Shown here: in pieces, positions 60,090-64,000 of the stretch | Layout: every line of letters begins with the position of its first letter | Numbering within the stretch: position 1 is the stretch's first letter | Assembly: GCA_024138025.1 (NCBI GenBank) | Contig: JAMXBD010000065.1 | Coordinates: 1,471,001-1,535,000 of the forward strand | Direction of reading: 5' to 3' | Source: Combretum micranthum | Lineage: Eukaryota; Streptophyta; Magnoliopsida; Myrtales; Combretaceae | Length of the DNA: 64,000 bases | Position numbers and translations under genes: made by a program | Notes under the pieces: model-generated | What the model saw: the letters and a program-made list of their open reading frames with translations, nothing else | The model's database searches: none | Told to the model about the DNA's origin: nothing

Positions 60090-63000
60090 CTGAATTAAAG
60101 GGAGGATGACTAAAGTTCCTAAGTATTGAAACTCTCTTTTCTCTTCTAAAAAAAATTCATCTGTGAAAAATCTAAGCCAAAGACTTTGAAAAACTCTTTT
60201 TTTTTTTTTAAGATCAATTTTAATTTCAACTTTAACTCCTCTTTTTTTTTTTTTTTTGAAAATTTTTTTGGAAAACTTTATAATTTTTTTAAAAAAAAAA
60301 TCATTTTACTTTCTTTGTTATTTTTTCGAAAATTCTCTTTTAAAACCCTTTGAGAAGGTTTTTTTTTTTTTTTTCCTTTTTCTTTTTGGAAAGATTGCCA
60401 ACAAGTGAGGATCCATTGAGATCAGTTACGCATTGAGCTTACCTCGTCGATCACATATTTTAGTTTAGCCTTAGGCTTAACTATTAAACCGCTTAAGGTT
60501 TCTCATTGAAAAACTTTAAACACTGGGGCAAAACTTTTTTTCTTTTAAACTTTGATTTAATATTGGGGCATTATTTTTCAACTTTGGGGCAAATAATTCT
60601 TAAACTTAAGGTAGATACCTTTCAAATGGGGGTAAATGATTTTCATGCCCCTATGGATGATTTTCATACCATGGTTATTTATCTCATTTTAAATTGTCTA
60701 TTCAAAGAGGACTTCCTTACACTCTCTTAGGTTTATTTTCCTATTTGACTCGGATTCCAAAAATTATGGTCCGACTTGTAAATGATACGCACTGGTCAAT
60801 CTATTAAGTCTTTCTTTGGTTGTAACATAGGCTTTCAGTCATAAGCTTACAATGAGATGAGTATTATATATAGCTCATTTAGAAAATTCCTCATCCATAG
60901 CTTTCGAGTTTACAAGTCAAGAACTTTAAGGGAAACTAATAATACGCTTGTCCCTAATTTCAAGAGCATTAATAAATCATGTCCTATGATCTAAAGAGTC
61001 TCTAAAAAGGTGGTATCATGGGTAGGCCTATGATATAGATTTTGGACTTTGTGTTTTGATGGGTTTTGGTGATTTTGAGCTTTGAACATACACTTGCAGT
61101 AATCACCTTGCTTGATTATTCTTCATTTTTTTTATACTTTATTCTTGTACTCTTCCTTCTTCTTTTTTTTTCCTCTTTTTTTCCTTTCTAATCCCTTTTT
61201 CTTTCTTTATTTTTCTTCCGTTTTCCTTCTCTTTTTTTTTTTTTGAACATGAATTCAAGGTGACTTTTGTTTCTCCAACTTCCATTGGATGGCTTATAAC
61301 TCAAAGTGTATGGGTTGTGTGTGGTTTTGAAATAAAGTATCTTCTTCCTTTTAGAGGAAATGAATTATTTGTATTAATTGATTGCTCTTGAATTGATACA
61401 ACTAGGGTAAGCACACAATAATTAATCCTTTTTTTTTTCTCTTATTAATGACCCTAACCTCCAAATTGCCCCATTATGGGGTGGTTCTTGATAAGGCTTA
61501 CTTTTAAAATACTTATTTAATAGGCTCAACTGGGTTGGCAAGGGATAAATATGTTTGGGATATTGAAACGAATGTTTAATGTCATTTTGACCCAAGTATC
61601 AAATTCAAGGTAGACCTCCTTTAAGGAATCAGTCTATTTTCTCCCTTTAATGTCACTCTGCTCTCTAGTGTTTAGGGTTAGTGTTTATGGTTCGTTTTGC
61701 CTCTTATCATTCTAGACTTTTTTAAAATAATGAGATATCAATCTTGGTTTTTTAATCATTCACTTTTCAATTGCCTCAAGATAATCTACTAAATGCCCCT
61801 TTTGTATTGGGTTTAGATTTTAGAAATTAAACCCAACAAATGCCCCTAGTTAGTAAATTATCAAGTCATTTTGGTTGCCTCCTATTTTTTATCTCTTTTC
61901 ATTAGTAGCTTACCTTTAGCCTAAAGTGAGTGATCATTGGTCTCAAAATTTAAATGATCATTGATTGTTACCAAGTTTCTCTTTTTCTCTTTTTTTTTTT
62001 TTTTTGAAAAACCTTTTTTTTTAATTTATTTGAAAACTATATTCTATAAATAACTAAATATTAATTACTAAAAAATAATGGAAATTTACAAAAAAAAGTA
62101 TTTGGAAACCATATTTTACAATTACTATTTACAACCTAGAGTGAAAAATTATTTATAGAGATGATTCTATTTTTTTTTTTTTGAAATATTCAAACAAAAA
62201 CCTATTTTATAAATTATTTTTTTCTTTTTCAAAATAATTTGTAATGAGTAATGATGACTTTTTTTTCTTTTTTTTTTTAAATATTCACAAATGGAGACTG
62301 ACATTTAGAGGATAATAGACTTGAGTATAAAGAAGTGGAACACATATGACAAAGAGTGATTGTAACTGAAAAGAACTTAAAACTATCTAAAAGAGGAATT
62401 AATCTAATAGATGATCGAATTATGTACAATCTATAGATATTTACAAGCTTAATATACATTTCTTAACAACCTTTTATATACAAGTTTTAAATTTACTTTA
62501 ATATGATCTATTTAAAAAATATGTGGAATAATACAAAATTAATGATAATTTTTTCTTTCTTTTTCAATCGTAGTCATGCCCACTATTTTACATGAGCCAA
62601 AAAAATCTTTTGATCCTTTTTTTTTTTTTAAGGACAATTTACAAGTTTAGCATTTTATATTATTTTTTTTAACTATATACAAATGACTATAATACTAACA
62701 ATAAGCTATTATTTACAAAATACAATAAATTATTTTCATTACATACTATACATGCAAGTCACACAGATGCAAATTTAGCGGTTGACAACTAATTAATAAT
62801 GGAACAATTTTGAAAATTTTCATTTCAGTTACAATCTTGGAAAAAAATGAGATAAATGATTTTCAAGGGGAGGATTTTAAAAGAATTTGAAGCTGTAACT
62901 CTTTAATGTATGTTCCATTATTATTTATTTGTCAATCCAAGTTCATGAATGCAGCTAGGTGGGTTCAAAATGTTCCTTGGTCCAGTGGATCGCAATCAAC

Positions 63001-63345
63001 ACTAAACCGGAGTGGGAGGTCATTTCATGAACCAGAGGGTGGAAATGCCACAGCCTCTGGATTCTATTAGCGACCCCCCTGCCTAGGGTCTTAAGACAGC
63101 CTGATTCTGACCGTATCTAGCACACATAAATATAAATTCTAAAAAATAAAAACATATGCCCCTATTATTTACAAAAGTTTTCTCTTTTTTTCTTTCTGCA
63201 TCAGTTAAACAAAACATTAGTACAACTATTTATAAATTAATGGCTATACAAATATACAAAAATGAGCATAAAAGGATAAACTTAAATTCAAAAATTTAAA
63301 GTGGCTAGCCCTCTTAAAAATAAGGGTCTCCAATGAAGTCGTCAA

Positions 63346-64000
63346 GCTGTCGAGCATGGATTTTTGTTTCTAGTTTTATTTCTTTTAATTCGATTCATAT
63401 TAAACTCAAACCCATTTAATACGAACACTCGACTAAGAATTAAAAGAAATTTAATTTTTGAAAATAATTTGGAGTCGCCACGATTGGAATCGAAAAAAAT
63501 TTATAAGTTAAGATTAATGGGTTAGTTAATCGTAACTTGGCTACTAGTCTGGAAAAATTTGATTTATAAACCAGAAATTTTGGATTCGAAGGCTAACTTA
63601 TTAAAACCATATGGTAATCACTTGAAATTTAAAATCTAAAGTATCCTTTTAATGCTCGAAAATAAATCAAATATCATGAATTCCTAAATTTACAATTTTA
63701 GATACAAATTGATGACAAGACCGTTTAATATTTACAATAAATTAATTTAACTCAATATTCACGAGATAATGCGATGGAATAAAAAAATATTGTTTTAAAT
63801 TTATGTCGCCCTGGAGGTACCTATACCCGCTAATCAAGATCAGACGTTACGTAGTTATTTTTATAAAAATTTAATTTGTTGGTTTATTTTAGACTTTGGA
63901 ATTCTTTTCATTTTAACTTTCTTAATTTTTGAGATTTTTAAGAAAATCAAGAATTTTTCAATATGAGCCTATAAGCTATCACATTTATTTGTATTAAAAA
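63346..64000 (+). repeat. 3' LTR of the LARD-like element (partial)
   Basis: Similarity to the 5' LTR starts at GCTGTCGAG and continues to the end of the window, so only about 655 bp of it are seen. Small indels separate the two copies, for example at the GGAGGTACCTA block. The sequence just before it is not a clear polypurine tract. Confidence 0.7.

Larger units (their letters stand above)
57608..64000 (+). mobile_element. Non-autonomous LTR retrotransposon (LARD-like), runs off the window
   Basis: The segments 57608-58288 and 63346-64000 are direct repeats with scattered substitutions and small indels. Shared phrases include TTTGGAGTCGCCAC, GGAGGTACCTA, CAGACGTTACGTA and CTATCACATTTATTTGTATT. 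These phrases and GCTGCCCCTCTTTG (from 59119) belong to a class of coding-free LTR elements that I have met in many eudicot genomes. No gag or pol trace lies between the repeats. The interior instead holds tandem repeats and long T runs. Orientation is taken from the LTR TATA-like box. The element's right end is outside the window. Confidence 0.7.

Noticed and set aside
1..64000. CRISPR arrays, operons, prophage or other prokaryote-type systems.
   Set aside because: No short regularly spaced direct repeats with unique spacers and no bacterial gene organisation; all evidence points to a plant nuclear locus.

Overview
This is a transposon-rich stretch of plant nuclear DNA, very probably from a eudicot. 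It is AT-rich. Its two intact protein-coding genes are plant types: a DREB-type AP2/ERF transcription factor and a PRP6/STABILIZED1-like splicing factor. The rest is ordinary plant intergenic DNA: Ty3/gypsy, Copia-like and LINE fragments, hAT and Mutator-like DNA elements, MITEs and microsatellites. I cannot name the species.

Layout. From 1 to 3.97 kb lies upstream DNA with one Tourist-like MITE. The ERF gene (promoter about 3.4-4.0 kb, leader with two short upstream ORFs, CDS 4532-6043, plus strand) reads without an intron. From 6.0 to 17.6 kb is gene-free and holds several MITE-like elements and a four-copy tandem repeat of about 200 bp (11.36-12.17 kb). From 17.6 to 30.65 kb is a decayed Athila-like gypsy element: a 5' LTR, a decayed tRNA-Asp primer site, gag and protease remnants and a truncated 3' LTR. 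It is itself invaded by a minus-strand LTR-like block and by Tekay/Del-type LTR and integrase pieces. From about 30.7 to 36.3 kb is a dead L1-type LINE whose ORF1 is split by a 2.1-kb Mutator-like element with a perfect 9-bp target duplication. That element contains a 675-bp hAT-like element, and a separate MITE splits the LINE a second time. From 37.06 to 41.18 kb is a hAT transposase pseudogene with a recognisable right end. From 41.66 to 45.02 kb is a direct duplication, one copy of which is split by an 831-bp solo LTR. A further hAT-like MITE with a perfect 8-bp target duplication lies at 48.97-49.56 kb.

The second gene, an intronless 1030-codon PRP6/STA1-like CDS, is on the minus strand at 54027-57119. 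About 4 kb of DNA downstream of it (50-54 kb) looks like transcribed non-coding sequence of the same strand. From 57.61 kb to the window end lies a non-autonomous LTR retrotransposon with no coding capacity, carrying internal tandem repeats. Its 3' LTR runs off the window. It begins less than 0.5 kb upstream of the splicing-factor start codon.

The two genes have no evident functional link, although both families are tied to abiotic-stress responses. I see no tRNA, rRNA, CRISPR or operon-like system, and no convincing undescribed biological system. The most informative structures are the nested transposon insertions, several of which can be ordered in time from their target-site duplications.
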